The notes beneath the pieces are model-generated. The model was not told where the DNA came from and searched no databases. It was given only the letters and a program-made list of their open reading frames with translations. From an uncultured Clostridia bacterium (GTDB lineage Bacteria; Bacillota; Clostridia; Christensenellales; UBA1242): a stretch of DNA of 64,000 nucleotides. The stretch covers positions 331,435 to 395,434 of the forward strand of contig CALWNC010000001.1 in the NCBI GenBank assembly GCA_944382715.1, given 5' to 3'. Position 1 is the first letter of the stretch, and every line of letters begins with the position of its first letter. A program made the translations under genes and the position numbers. Shown here one piece after another: positions 1 to 9,163 of this stretch.

Positions 1-383
1 TTGTTTCGCCTTATGATATTTAAGACAATACTTGAAATAAATAGGATAATAAAGATGATTGCCGTTACGCAGAAAAAAACTTGAAAAACTAAACACGAAT
101 TTGCAAGTTCTAAGTTATCATTATTTAGATAATGATTTCTTTCAGTTGTAAAAAACAAAAAGCCTAAAAAACATACAATACTCATCACTCCCACAAAGCC
201 AAGAGCAGGAGTATAACTAAGCCTATAATTTAAATTCTCAAAAAAAATCTTAAATTTTGACTTTGGCCTTTCATAGTAAATTGAATTGTCATTTGAACTT
301 ATTGTACTTGAAACCTCACTCTCTTCACTAATATTAGATTCATGGTTTTCAGTTTCTGTATCCATTCGAGACTCTTCTGCCAT
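1..383 (-). CDS. Membrane protein of unknown function (3' end outside window)
   Basis: The reading frame starts at an ATG (complement of 381-383) behind a strong G-rich ribosome site (GGGGGGGAGAA) and runs off the left edge, so only about 127 residues are visible. The first ~50 residues are acidic and Ser/Thr/Asn-rich, with a cytoplasmic look. Two hydrophobic segments follow, at roughly residues 64-80 and 101-123, around a polar loop. I recognise no family. It lies 157 bp downstream of recR on the same strand and may be the last gene of that block. Seen: frame, ribosome site, two membrane segments. Inferred: inner-membrane location. Confidence 0.6.
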   Translation of the reverse strand, partial: MAEESRMDTETENHESNISEESEVSSTISSNDNSIYYERPKSKFKIFFENLNYRLSYTPALGFVGVMSIVCFLGFLFFTTERNHYLNNDNLELANSCLVFQVFFCVTAIIFIILFISSIVLNIIRRN

Positions 384-540
384 AACAATTCTCCCCCCCA
401 AACTATCTATTTCAAAATTCGAATAATAAAATGTTAAATGTTCAATTTAGAAATATCAAAATTTTATTCATAAAATTAATTGTAATAATTTTGTGATAAA
501 AGATTTGAGTTTGCCCAATTTGAACAAATAATCAAATTAA

Positions 541-1137
541 CTAAATTTCTTTTCTGTCGTGAAGTGCCCTTGAAAGTGTTACTTCATCTGCGTATTCAAG
601 CTCACTGCCAATAGAAATTCCCTGAGCTATTCTTGAAACTTTTATTTGAAGAGGCTTTAAAAGTTTTGCAATGTAAAGCGCTGTTGCCTCACCTTCAACA
701 TCGGGATTTGTTGCAAGTATAACTTCTTCCGTTTCATTATTACTTATTCTATCAAGCAGTTCTTTAATTCTAATGTCGTTTGGACCAATACCAGAAATTG
801 GATTGATTGTTCCATGAAGAATATGATATTGCCCCTTAAATTCTCCCGTCTTTTCTATTGCCATAGCATCTTTTGGCTCTTTTACAACGCAAATAATTTT
901 AGCACTTCTATCTCTGCAAATTTTACATGGTGAGCTATCAGTGTAGTTCCCACATATCTCACAAAATGTTATTTTACTTTTCACGTCCATAATACTTGTA
1001 GCTAGATTTCTGGCATTTTCTTCACTAGTACGAATTATGTAATATGCATATCTTTCTGCCGTTTTCTTCCCAACTGCTGGCAATTTTGAAAATTCATTTA
1101 TAAGTCTTGCAATTGGTTCAATTTTGTTTATGTCCAC
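541..1137 (-). CDS. recR: Recombination protein RecR
   Basis: RecR loads and stabilises RecA in the RecFOR gap-repair pathway. The 198 residues match the family length. An N-terminal helix-hairpin-helix (GxGKKTAERYAYYI, about 18-35) is followed by the C4 zinc finger (Cys59, 62, 71, 74) and a TOPRIM domain (about 80-175), including NPDVEGEATALYI. The start codon is GTG. It overlaps the stop of ybaB by one base (TAGTG), with a GGGGG ribosome site inside the end of ybaB, so the two genes are translationally coupled. The order dnaX-ybaB-recR is the classic Firmicute arrangement. Very secure. Confidence 0.97.
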   Translation of the reverse strand: MDINKIEPIARLINEFSKLPAVGKKTAERYAYYIIRTSEENARNLATSIMDVKSKITFCEICGNYTDSSPCKICRDRSAKIICVVKEPKDAMAIEKTGEFKGQYHILHGTINPISGIGPNDIRIKELLDRISNNETEEVILATNPDVEGEATALYIAKLLKPLQIKVSRIAQGISIGSELEYADEVTLSRALHDRKEI

Positions 1138-1457
1138 TAAATTAAGCCCCCAAGTGCACCGAGCTTACTCTGCTTCATTTCATCGGCTTTTGCTTTTGCA
1201 TCGTTAAATCCTGCTATAATTAAATCCTCTAACATTTCAACATCATCGCTATCCACAACGCTACTATCAATGTGCAAGCCAACCATTTCAAATTTACCGT
1301 TAATTTCAACCTTAACCAGTCCACCACTAGCAGTTCCTTCAAAAATTGTATTATCTAACTCTTCCTTTGCACGCATTGCCTCTTCCTGCATTTTTTGTGC
1401 CTGACGCATCATTGCCTGCATATTATTTGCACCACCAAATCCACCAAATTTATTCAT
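1137..1457 (-). CDS. ybaB: Nucleoid-associated protein, YbaB/EbfC family
   Basis: A small DNA-binding dimer of the YbaB/EbfC family, almost always found between dnaX and recR. The 106-residue length fits. The N-terminus is Gly/Asn/Met-rich, followed by the amphipathic helix MMRQAQKMQEEAMRAKEEL (about 16-34), the core GTASGGLVKVEINGKF and the C-terminal helical segment. AAAGGAG lies at normal distance upstream of the ATG. It shares one base with the recR start. The function in chromosome organisation is family knowledge. Confidence 0.95.
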   Translation of the reverse strand: MNKFGGFGGANNMQAMMRQAQKMQEEAMRAKEELDNTIFEGTASGGLVKVEINGKFEMVGLHIDSSVVDSDDVEMLEDLIIAGFNDAKAKADEMKQSKLGALGGLI

Positions 1458-1834
1458 ATTAACTCCTTTAATAAATATTATTTAAACTAGTTATAGGCAA
1501 ATCAAAAATTAATAGACCCAATTTTAAGTTTTGCCATAACTATTTTAATCAACAACTTAAAATCATTATCTTTTGCCTGCTCTTACATTTTAGCAAAGTC
1601 ACAATAAAGAAAAGACTTCCAAAAGGACTTATCTTTGTAAAATCCAAACTAAAAGTTTTGTTAAAAACTTTATCAGTTTTATTTTAAGCTACAAAAAGAA
1701 CCATCAAGATAATTGCTTTTACCATTTGAAAACCATCAGGTGCCCTCCAAATGTGATTTCTCCACACTTGACAGCCACTTCTGATATTATTATTATAATG
1801 TCTTTTTATTTTTTTTCAAATCTTTTTTACATAT
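1458..1834. other. Intergenic gap between ybaB and the dnaX 3' frame
   Basis: 377 bases without a convincing gene. On the minus strand, around 1740-1795, an imperfect hairpin can be drawn (AAGTGTG paired with CACATTT, outer ATCAG with CTGAT). I looked for the SRP RNA that often accompanies dnaX but found no GGAAG/GCAGC-type conserved loop. No terminator with a clear T-tract was found. Confidence 0.4.
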
Positions 1835-2377
1835 TTAATTAGTTTTGTCATCTGTTTTTATAATTTTTAGTTTTCCACCAACTAGCGCGTTGAGTGTATC
1901 TTTATCGTCAACCTCGCTCAAGGCTGACTTTGGCTTAAAGCCCAGATTTTTTGAGTTGAAAAATCCTTCAAGTACTTCGGTGTAGTTACTCTTTGTAAAT
2001 AATTCCTGAACCTCAATATCTTTATACTCAATTTCTGCAATTCCATTAATTATATTAATGCTTTCAATCTTACGACAAATCATAAGCATTGACATATACT
2101 TATTTTCTTTTAGAAATTTTAAGAGCTCACCTAAAATAACAATTCCTTCATCAATTTCGCTTTTTGAGGTGTCATCAAAAACCACGGTTTCTTCTTTAAT
2201 TTTTTTTAACTCAGAATTTAATTCTTCCACAACATCATCAATATTTTCATTGTTTTGAGTGTTTTTTTTAATATTTTTAATATTTTTTGCAGTTTTTAAA
2301 TCCGGGCTATTATCTGGGAAAAATATTATTAACTTTTTCTTCAAGTCTTTCAACTCTTTCTGCAAGTGAACTTGCAT
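1835..2377 (-). CDS. dnaX: C-terminal (tau) part of DnaX, displaced by a frameshift
   Basis: This 180-residue frame overlaps the end of the 380-residue DnaX frame by 68 bases in the +1 frame. It has no ribosome site before its first ATG. Read on from DnaX Pro379 (CCC at 2316-2318 on the complement), it continues naturally as DNSPDLKTAKN, then an acidic coiled linker and a compact domain ending at residue 180. The sum, about 555 residues, is the usual length of Firmicute DnaX, whereas 380 is too short. I therefore read it as the tau tail reached by +1 frameshifting, or a gene broken by a one-base indel. Independent translation seems unlikely. Confidence 0.7.
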   Translation of the reverse strand: MQVHLQKELKDLKKKLIIFFPDNSPDLKTAKNIKNIKKNTQNNENIDDVVEELNSELKKIKEETVVFDDTSKSEIDEGIVILGELLKFLKENKYMSMLMICRKIESINIINGIAEIEYKDIEVQELFTKSNYTEVLEGFFNSKNLGFKPKSALSEVDDKDTLNALVGGKLKIIKTDDKTN

Positions 2378-3452
2378 TTATAATTTTTATTATGGCACAT
2401 TCAAGTACAATTCTCGGCTTTGAGCTATAGCGAAGTTCCTGTTCAACTTTGCTTAAAATTTCTATTGAACTAACAATCTTACTATAATTTTCCTGTGTTG
2501 CTTGGGCTTTCATTTTCTCAAATACATCATCTTTTACTACAACAATCTCTCTAGATTTTTCTTTAAGTGACCAAATAAGTAGTAAATCTCTTAAATACGC
2601 AATCAAGTCATTTGATAGAACTAAAGGACTTTTACCACTTGAAAGTACGCTGTCAAGTTCCGTTAAACACTTGCCAAGATTTTTTTCTAAAATGAGATTT
2701 GTAAGATTTATCATAACATCTCGTTTAGAAATTCCAAGCACATCAATAACGCTTTGATAAGTTAGTTTATCACCCGCAAATGAAACACATCTATCTGCTA
2801 TTGACAAGGTATCTCTGACGCTACCCTCTCCTGCTCTTGCCAAAACATTAATACTTTCACTATCATAGCTTATATTTTCTTCCTTTAGAATTTTCTCAAG
2901 CAGCATTGAAAGGTCTTCAAGAGATACTAGTTTAAAGTCAAAGCGCAAACACCTTGAAAGAATTGTTGCTGGAAGTTTATGAACTTCTGTAGTTGCTAAA
3001 ATAAATACCGTGTGGCTTGGTGGTTCTTCAAGTGTTTTTAGCAGTGCATTAAAGGCACTTGATGAAAGCATATGAACTTCATCAATTATATAAACCTTAT
3101 ATTTCCCAACTACAGGTGGATACTTAACCCTTTCCCTAAGTTCACGAATTTCATCAACCCCATTATTAGAAGCGGCATCAATTTCAAGAACATCAACATT
3201 GGTCTTTTCAAGTGCCTTACATACTTCGCACTCACAGCAAGGCGAGCCATTTACAGGGTGCAAGCAATTAATAGCTCTTGAAAAAATTTTTGCCGTGCTT
3301 GTCTTACCAGTGCCCCTACTACCCGTAAACAAATAAGCGTGGGATATTCTATCCGTTTTGATTTGATTGATAAGAGTCTTTACTATATGCTGTTGCCCAA
3401 TTACCTTATCAAATGTATTTGGACGGTATTTTCTGTAAAGAGCTAAATACAT
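2310..3452 (-). CDS. dnaX: DNA polymerase III gamma/tau subunit, N-terminal ATPase part
   Basis: Clamp-loader ATPase of the replisome. Walker A is GSRGTGKT (44-51). The zinc-binding cysteines are 63, 72, 75 and 78, Walker B is YIIDEVHML (121-129), and the SRC-type sensor region (RCLRFDF) follows. AAA+ domains I-III appear complete. The ATG is preceded by AAGGAG. The frame stops (TAA, 2310-2312) soon after a coiled segment, giving 380 residues, which is close to a 'gamma-only' product. The tau tail is in the overlapping +1 frame. Synteny with ybaB and recR supports the call. Odd point: in most Firmicutes this is a single uninterrupted gene. Confidence 0.93.
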   Translation of the reverse strand: MYLALYRKYRPNTFDKVIGQQHIVKTLINQIKTDRISHAYLFTGSRGTGKTSTAKIFSRAINCLHPVNGSPCCECEVCKALEKTNVDVLEIDAASNNGVDEIRELRERVKYPPVVGKYKVYIIDEVHMLSSSAFNALLKTLEEPPSHTVFILATTEVHKLPATILSRCLRFDFKLVSLEDLSMLLEKILKEENISYDSESINVLARAGEGSVRDTLSIADRCVSFAGDKLTYQSVIDVLGISKRDVMINLTNLILEKNLGKCLTELDSVLSSGKSPLVLSNDLIAYLRDLLLIWSLKEKSREIVVVKDDVFEKMKAQATQENYSKIVSSIEILSKVEQELRYSSKPRIVLECAIIKIINASSLAERVERLEEKVNNIFPR

Positions 3453-3509
3453 ATAAAATCTCCTTTTTTTAATGTTTTTTAGTTAAAATTAATAAAAATT
3501 GCGTTTTTT

Positions 3510-4073
3510 TTAACCAGCTTTATTTAGTTTTGATTTTATTCGTTGCAAGGTATTGTCTATTTGTTTTACTTGTTTATTTAATGAAACTGCAATTTCCGAC
3601 TGTTTTTCGCCTTCAAGATAATGTTTAAGAACTTTTTTTTCAAATTCGCTCAGTTCACTTTCACAGATTTTGAGTTTCTCTTCAATTTTTTCTTTATCAA
3701 TAAAAATGTCTAAGGGGTCATTTGATAAATTTCTATCAAACATCATATCCAGCATTGATTTTTCATTCCCACTTTTATCAATACCATTAAAGCTTATTGA
3801 CTCGTTCAAGATTTTATTTTTTTGATTGTTAGACTTTCTTATGGCATCTAGGATTTGTCTTTTTATACAAAGCTTAACAAATGAATTAAACCTCTCTTCA
3901 AAAAGACTCTCCCCATTATAATTCTTACAAGCCTGCAAAATTCCAATTACACCCTCTTCAAACAAATCATCACCAGTGCCATCTTTTACATAGTATCTTT
4001 TACTTAAATAGCTTACATATGGCGAATATTTTTGCACGATTTTAACTATATCGCCCGGGTCAACATTTTCCAA
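3510..4073 (-). CDS. sigH: RNA polymerase sigma factor, SigH-like
   Basis: A sigma-70 family protein of 187 residues. Region 2 is visible as DDLFEEGVIGILQACKNYN (about 35-53) and region 4 as a helix-turn-helix near the C-terminus (LSEFEKKVLKHYLEGEKQSE). Downstream position after mrnC-rlmB matches the Bacillus order mrnC-rlmB-yacP-sigH, which is the main reason to call it SigH, the transition-state sigma factor. It is about 30 residues shorter than B. subtilis SigH. The start is TTG with AAAGGAG ten bases upstream inside rlmB, so it is coupled to rlmB. Another alternative sigma factor remains possible. Confidence 0.8.
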   Translation of the reverse strand: MENVDPGDIVKIVQKYSPYVSYLSKRYYVKDGTGDDLFEEGVIGILQACKNYNGESLFEERFNSFVKLCIKRQILDAIRKSNNQKNKILNESISFNGIDKSGNEKSMLDMMFDRNLSNDPLDIFIDKEKIEEKLKICESELSEFEKKVLKHYLEGEKQSEIAVSLNKQVKQIDNTLQRIKSKLNKAG

Positions 4074-4074
4074 T

Positions 4075-4800
4075 TTACTTTCTCCTTTGTCTTATTACTT
4101 CATAAATTCCTATGCCTGCACTTACACTTGCATTGAGTGAATTAACCTTGCCAAACATTGGTATGCTTATTATTCCGTCACAAATTTTTCGCGTCAGTTT
4201 ACCAACACCATTGCCTTCACTGCCAACAACAAGTGCAATATCTCCAGTCAGCGAGGCACTATACATCTCTTCACCGTCCATATCAAGTGCATAAACCCAA
4301 ATATTTTCTTTTTTTAAGGTTTCGATTGCATTATTTATGTTATTAACTTTTATTATTGGCAGATAAGCCGTTGCACCAGCAGATGTTCTTACAACCGTTT
4401 CATTGACAGTTGCACTTCGCCTATTTGAAATAATCACTCCACTTGCGCCAGCACACTCTGCAACTCTAACAATTGAGCCTAAATTATGAGGGTCTAAAAT
4501 TTCGTCAAGAATAACAAACAAAATATCCTTACCCTTTTCCCTTTCAGACGCAATGACTTCTTTTAAGTTAAAGTACTTATAATTATTTTGCTCAGCAATT
4601 ACTCCTTGATGATGTCCCGTTTGCGAAATTTTATCCAAACCTCTCTTATCAACAAATTCAACTTTAATGCCTCTTTCTCTAGCAAGCTTTTGAATTTCTC
4701 TGAGGTCACCATCAGAATTTCCGTTTTCTATCATAATTTTCTCAATAGTTTCATCGCTATTTAAAAGTTCTTTAACTGGATTTTTACCTTCTATTTTCAT
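4075..4800 (-). CDS. rlmB: 23S rRNA (guanosine-2'-O-)-methyltransferase RlmB / SpoU family
   Basis: A trefoil-knot (SPOUT) methyltransferase that modifies a guanosine ribose in 23S rRNA. The N-terminal substrate-binding domain spans about 1-75. SpoU motif 1 is LDPHNLGSIVRVAECAG (102-118), motif 2 is GSEGNGV (193-199), and motif 3 is at 215-230 (FGKVNSLNASVSAG). The 241-residue length is typical. The stop is followed one base later by the TTG start of sigH. The neighbouring mrnC also acts on 23S rRNA. The exact target base (RlmB or another SpoU enzyme) is inferred from synteny. Confidence 0.92.
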   Translation of the reverse strand: MKIEGKNPVKELLNSDETIEKIMIENGNSDGDLREIQKLARERGIKVEFVDKRGLDKISQTGHHQGVIAEQNNYKYFNLKEVIASEREKGKDILFVILDEILDPHNLGSIVRVAECAGASGVIISNRRSATVNETVVRTSAGATAYLPIIKVNNINNAIETLKKENIWVYALDMDGEEMYSASLTGDIALVVGSEGNGVGKLTRKICDGIISIPMFGKVNSLNASVSAGIGIYEVIRQRRK

Positions 4801-4943
4801 AAATTTTATGTTCCCCTCAAAATTTATATATAATTTATAAAAGCCTAATTTATATAAAACTAGATTAAACTTAAAGAAAAGTTTTTAATAAGTTTAATTC
4901 TTAAATGCAAAGTTTATTCTAACTAAGTCTTTCCAAAAAATAC

Positions 4944-5348
4944 CTAATCAATAACCATTTCATCTAGAGATTTGATTAAAAATTTTTCTAGTCTTTCATC
5001 TTCTCCAACAAGATATAAATATCCAATGATTGCTTCAAATGCCGTTGCATAAATGTATTCAGTTATTGTAAAATTTTTTGCCTTTGAATGAATATGGGTG
5101 TTTCTTGCCCTATGTGCAATCTCCAATTCATCTTCTAAAAGGTTTTCTTCTATTTTTTTAAATGTAACAAATTGTGCCCCAGCCTTAACAACACTCGACA
5201 CAATCTTATTTAACTTATTAACTTTGTAGTTATATGATTTTGCAAGATACTCTCTTACGAAAAGTGTTTGCACACTGTCTCCAATCATTGCAAGAACCAA
5301 GGGTTGCATTTGCTTTGCTTCCTGTTTACTAATTGTTTTCTTTATCAT
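4944..5348 (-). CDS. mrnC: Mini-ribonuclease 3 (MrnC)
   Basis: A catalytic RNase III domain without a dsRNA-binding domain, which matures the ends of 23S rRNA. The 134-residue length is characteristic. Catalytic acids lie in LAMIGDSV (Asp24) and TAFEAIIGYLYL (Glu105). The conserved LEDELEIAHRARN sits in the middle. GGTGA precedes the ATG. It is the first gene of the mrnC-rlmB-sigH block. The cysS gene usually found upstream is absent, and about 280 AT-rich bases lie there instead. Confidence 0.95.
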   Translation of the reverse strand: MIKKTISKQEAKQMQPLVLAMIGDSVQTLFVREYLAKSYNYKVNKLNKIVSSVVKAGAQFVTFKKIEENLLEDELEIAHRARNTHIHSKAKNFTITEYIYATAFEAIIGYLYLVGEDERLEKFLIKSLDEMVID

Positions 5349-5544
5349 AAGTCACCAACTTAATTTATTATAGCATTTATTTAAAATTTTAGCAATGATA
5401 ATTTAACTAAGTTTACCTTAACAATTAAACTATTATACAGTCTTTAACAATTTAAGTTTATCTTTAATTCAATGAAGTTTCTTAAGGAAAATTAATTTTT
5501 TTGTTTTTAGCTTGTAAAACTAAAAAATCAAACTTATGACTTAA

Positions 5545-5600
5545 ATTTTAAAAAAATAAAAACGCAAAATATCAAATTTTTAATTGAAATTCTGCGTTTA
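5545..5600 (-). terminator. Rho-independent terminator of the HtrA-like protease gene
   Basis: On the minus strand a stem AACGCAGAAT / ATTTTGCGTT (complement of 5561-5570 and 5589-5598, one mismatch) is followed by a T-rich tract. It lies 24 bp past the protease stop. Confidence 0.7.
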
Positions 5601-5624
5601 ATTGAATTTTTTTGAAGAATGAAA

Positions 5625-7031
5625 TTATTTGAGGATTTTTGTAAAATAATCAGATAAAATTGTTTCATATGAAACATTTTGAGTTTCTCCACTCTCACTT
5701 TCTCTACTTACAAAAATTTTTATTTGGTCGCCACTTTCTCCTGCAAGTAACAATTCTTTCAAGGTATAATTTCTAAGCAAATAATTTTGATAGTTATCAT
5801 AAACTATTCCATTATATTCTAGTTTTATAATCTTATCCCCAACTTCAAGTCCTGAGTTTGATAGTAAACTTTCTTCATCAATACTTGTAATTACTATGGT
5901 TTCACTTATCTTTATTGTTGATGTTCCTGAGTCGTAAATTGTCAGAGAATTTGTGGTTTCTAGGTTATCCTCTATTCCTGTGGAATAAATTGTAACTGAA
6001 CTTTCACCACTACTTACTATATTTTCAGCAACTGCTTTAACAACATTTGCAGGAATTGCGTAATTCATAAGTGTTCCTTCTCTTCCACCATTTGTAAGAC
6101 CAATTAGTTTTCCATATTCATCAAACAGTCCACCACCTGAATTCCCATGATAGATGTAAGAGTCGTGACGAATTTCACTATAATATGAAGAAACCCCACC
6201 AACATTCATTGAAATTGTTTCGCGTTCAACGCTAATAATTCCCTGAGTTACAGTCAAGCCATACTCACTAGTATTGCCAATTGCATAACATGTTTGACCA
6301 AGGCTCACATTTTGCAAGCTAAAATCAACTACCTGAGCATTTGAATTTTTTAAAGCTTCACTACCTTCAACCTTTAAAATAGCTATGTCATAGCTTCTTA
6401 TTCCACCTAGATATGTTGCCTCAATTTCTATATCTGGTTGTCCAAACAAGTAAAGTTTGAAATAAGGATACATATTTCTACTAGACGAATTGTATGTCAC
6501 ATGGTAATTGGTAATAATATATGCATCACCATTATCATCTATCCTATAAATAATTCCTGAACCTGCATTTAAATAATTTGCATAAGGTGAATTTGATGTA
6601 TATCCATAAACTTCCACAACACTCATCAAATTTTTATTTAAATAACTTCCACTCGTTATTGAACTATTTGCAAAAAATCTACTTAGGAAGTCTAAATATG
6701 TATAATTTTCATCAATTTCTTCATTTTCTTTAGCTGACAAATATGCCTGATAGGTATCAATATTTTGTGTTTCAGCATCTTTACCATTTTGACCCTGCAA
6801 ACTCAAAAGCCATTCCTGCTCTGTTCCAGTAAATCCATTTTTCACAGCTATCTCATACGCACTTTCTCCCCGTAAACTCAAAAGCCATTCTTGCTCTGTC
6901 CCAGTAAATCCGTTTTTCACAGCTATCTCATACGCAGACTGCGAACCACAAGATGTGAGCACTAGGCAAAGTGGAAGGACAAATGCAAAAAGCATTATAG
7001 AAATTAATGTTTTTAATCTGTTTTTTTTCAT
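5625..7031 (-). CDS. Surface lipoprotein, HtrA/DegP-like serine protease with PDZ domain
   Basis: 468 residues. A lipoprotein signal peptide ends in LTSC (Cys28). Two near-identical 22-residue repeats follow (33-54 and 58-79, core YEIAVKNGFTGTEQEWLLSL), of the kind found on Firmicute surface proteins. A trypsin-like domain carries the triad His177 (TNYHV), Asp215 (SYDIAILK) and Ser298 (HGNSGGGLF). A PDZ-like domain lies at about 375-460. It is probably anchored outside the membrane and degrades or senses misfolded exported proteins. It is monocistronic: a 464-bp gap upstream, its own terminator downstream. The 3' end contains a palindrome resembling parS. Confidence 0.88.
   Translation of the reverse strand: MKKNRLKTLISIMLFAFVLPLCLVLTSCGSQSAYEIAVKNGFTGTEQEWLLSLRGESAYEIAVKNGFTGTEQEWLLSLQGQNGKDAETQNIDTYQAYLSAKENEEIDENYTYLDFLSRFFANSSITSGSYLNKNLMSVVEVYGYTSNSPYANYLNAGSGIIYRIDDNGDAYIITNYHVTYNSSSRNMYPYFKLYLFGQPDIEIEATYLGGIRSYDIAILKVEGSEALKNSNAQVVDFSLQNVSLGQTCYAIGNTSEYGLTVTQGIISVERETISMNVGGVSSYYSEIRHDSYIYHGNSGGGLFDEYGKLIGLTNGGREGTLMNYAIPANVVKAVAENIVSSGESSVTIYSTGIEDNLETTNSLTIYDSGTSTIKISETIVITSIDEESLLSNSGLEVGDKIIKLEYNGIVYDNYQNYLLRNYTLKELLLAGESGDQIKIFVSRESESGETQNVSYETILSDYFTKILK
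5661..5676. promoter_or_regulatory. parS-like palindrome inside the protease gene
   Basis: TGTTTCATATGAAACA is a perfect palindrome. It differs from the Spo0J consensus TGTTTCACGTGAAACA only at the two central positions. It lies in coding sequence, so chance or codon constraint cannot be excluded. Confidence 0.45.
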
Positions 7032-7245
7032 TATTCCTCCTGCAAATTTAACAACTTTTCTAATATAAAAATACCCTAAAAAGTAATTAATACTAATTTA
7101 AAATGTATAAGTTTGTTAAATTATTCTTCTATTATTATCTAACTACAATGCAAAGCACAAATTGAAAGCTTTTTACTATAAAGTAATTTTTAGATTGGTT
7201 AGTTTTGTTAGAAAATTTATTAACAATTTTATTATAACATTTTTT

Positions 7246-7291
7246 TTATATAAGTAAAACAAAAAGATACAAAATTAGTATTTGTATCTTT
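7246..7291 (-). terminator. Terminator of gltX in the 7032-7495 gap
   Basis: An 11-bp perfect stem AAAGATACAAA (7263-7273) / TTTGTATCTTT (7281-7291) has a 7-base loop. On the minus strand it is followed by TTTTTGTTTTACTT. The rest of the 464-bp gap shows no gene. Confidence 0.7.
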
Positions 7292-7495
7292 TATTAATTT
7301 ATTGTTAAAAATTACAAAATCCATAATGTTTGGTTTTTTCTACATTTTTTTGTAGTTAAATGCTCATAATTACAGTAAATTGTATTGCTAAAAATTTTTA
7401 ATATACATTTTAAGATTATAAAATCTCTAATCTTAGCGTTTTACTGTTTTTATTTACTATAAAAACGATCATTTTGACTAGAAATTTTATTTTTG

Positions 7496-9163
7496 TTATT
7501 TTAAACTGCTTATTACAAACTCAAGTCTATTTAAAACTTCTTCTTTACCTAAAAGTTTTATAATTTCATATAAGTCTGGAGTATTAGTTCTGCCTGTGAT
7601 TGCCACGCGGACAATATTACTCGCATCTGCAATGTTTCCTTTATAAGACTCCGGTGACTGTTTATATGTCTTCATATCGGCATATCCACACACAAAAGCA
7701 CATTGTTTTAAAGTATCAAACCACTGCTCTTTACTTTCGTCTAAGTTTAGTACTTTTACATACTCTTTTAAAAGATTAACTATATCCGACTTACTATATT
7801 TGTCATCAAACACCAAACTAGTACTGTTATCGTAAAATTCATTAAACATATAACAAAAAAGTCGCTTAACTTCGCTAAAGTGTCCAATATCTTTTCTTGG
7901 TCTTGCGTTTTCTCTATCAATCGCAAGCAGTCTTTCTGCCATTTCTTGATGTGCAAGTAAAACTTTTGCTAGCTGTGTATCGTATTCATTTGCCCAATCC
8001 ACAATTTCTCTCAGAAGCTTTTTAGCAGGTACTTTCGAGATTATATTCTTTGAAATGTCATTTATTTTAACTAAATCGAACATTGGGTTGCTTGAAGATA
8101 TCTTTTTGATTGAAAATGGAAAATCAGTATAAGGAAGATCAGGGTTTGCCTTTCTCCAATTTTCAAAATCTGAGTTTAAAAGATTTAACAAATACTCATT
8201 TATTGCAACTGTTGGATATCCCTCTGCAATAAAATATCTTGTATCGGCTTCAGGGTCATATCGCTTACTGAGTTTTCGCTTTGTTCCAGTTTTTTCATCA
8301 ATCTTACAAACAACTGGGGTATGTGCGTACTTTGGAGGCTTAATTCCAAGTGCTCTAAAGATTTCCAAGTGAGCATTTAATGATGGCCACCATTCTTCTC
8401 CTCGAACAACAATACTGGTGTGCATTAAAGTATCGTCAATAACATGTGCAAATGCATATGGTGGAATACCATTACTCTTCATAAGAACAATATCTTTTGC
8501 ATTTTCGTGAAGTGTACGCTTTCCCTTTATTAGATCAGTAAACTCGTAAGTTTTTTCTGGATCACCATTTGAGTATAACCTAAGAGCCCAAGGCTTGCCC
8601 ATTTTTAAATTAAGTTCAATTGTTGCTATGTCAAGATTTCTGCAAGGGTCTTTATCTATAATTTCATCGGACTCTTCAAGTTGTTTCTCTCTTCTAATTT
8701 TTATATCTTCCTTGCCTTCACTTGCATTACAAAAACAAGGAAATGCCCTACCAAGTTCCACCATTCGTTTTGCAAACGCCGTGTAAATTTCTTGTCTTTT
8801 AGACTGAACATAGTCACCATACTCTCCCACTTGCTTTTTGCCCTCACCCATAAAACCCTCATCGGGCTTTGTGTTAAACTTGCAAAGCATATTATAGGCA
8901 ACATCTGCAGCACCCGGAACTTGTCGTTTTTGATCAGTATCTTCTATTCTGAGATAAAAAATGCCATTTGTTTTTAATGCCACTAATTTATCTATCATTG
9001 CACCAAAGAGTCCACCAGTATGATAGTAACCCGTTGGGCTTGGTGCAGTTCTCGTAACCTCTGCCCCCGGTGCTAGATTTCTTTCAGGGTACTTTTCAAA
9101 AAAGTATTCAGGGGTGAGTGTTACATTTTTATAAAGCATTTCTGCCAGTCGTTTATAATCCAT
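7496..9163 (-). CDS. gltX: Glutamyl-tRNA synthetase
   Basis: A class I aminoacyl-tRNA synthetase that charges tRNA-Glu (and often tRNA-Gln in Firmicutes, with later amidation). The HIGH-type motif is PSPTGYYHTGG (41-51, with YYHT instead of the usual YLHI). The KMSKS-type motif is KLSKR (297-301). A C-terminal helical anticodon-binding domain follows. At 555 residues it is longer than the usual ~480. I place the start at ATG 9163, since a TTG four codons upstream would absorb the TTGGAG ribosome site. It is flanked by terminators, so probably transcribed alone. Confidence 0.9.
   Translation of the reverse strand: MDYKRLAEMLYKNVTLTPEYFFEKYPERNLAPGAEVTRTAPSPTGYYHTGGLFGAMIDKLVALKTNGIFYLRIEDTDQKRQVPGAADVAYNMLCKFNTKPDEGFMGEGKKQVGEYGDYVQSKRQEIYTAFAKRMVELGRAFPCFCNASEGKEDIKIRREKQLEESDEIIDKDPCRNLDIATIELNLKMGKPWALRLYSNGDPEKTYEFTDLIKGKRTLHENAKDIVLMKSNGIPPYAFAHVIDDTLMHTSIVVRGEEWWPSLNAHLEIFRALGIKPPKYAHTPVVCKIDEKTGTKRKLSKRYDPEADTRYFIAEGYPTVAINEYLLNLLNSDFENWRKANPDLPYTDFPFSIKKISSSNPMFDLVKINDISKNIISKVPAKKLLREIVDWANEYDTQLAKVLLAHQEMAERLLAIDRENARPRKDIGHFSEVKRLFCYMFNEFYDNSTSLVFDDKYSKSDIVNLLKEYVKVLNLDESKEQWFDTLKQCAFVCGYADMKTYKQSPESYKGNIADASNIVRVAITGRTNTPDLYEIIKLLGKEEVLNRLEFVISSLK

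Noticed and set aside
1458..1834. Possible SRP RNA next to dnaX
   Set aside because: The conserved apical loop (GGAAG ... GCAGC) could not be found on either strand; only an imperfect hairpin is present.
1835..2377. Independent gene starting at ATG 2377
   Set aside because: No ribosome site, and the sequence is the expected DnaX tail in the shifted frame.
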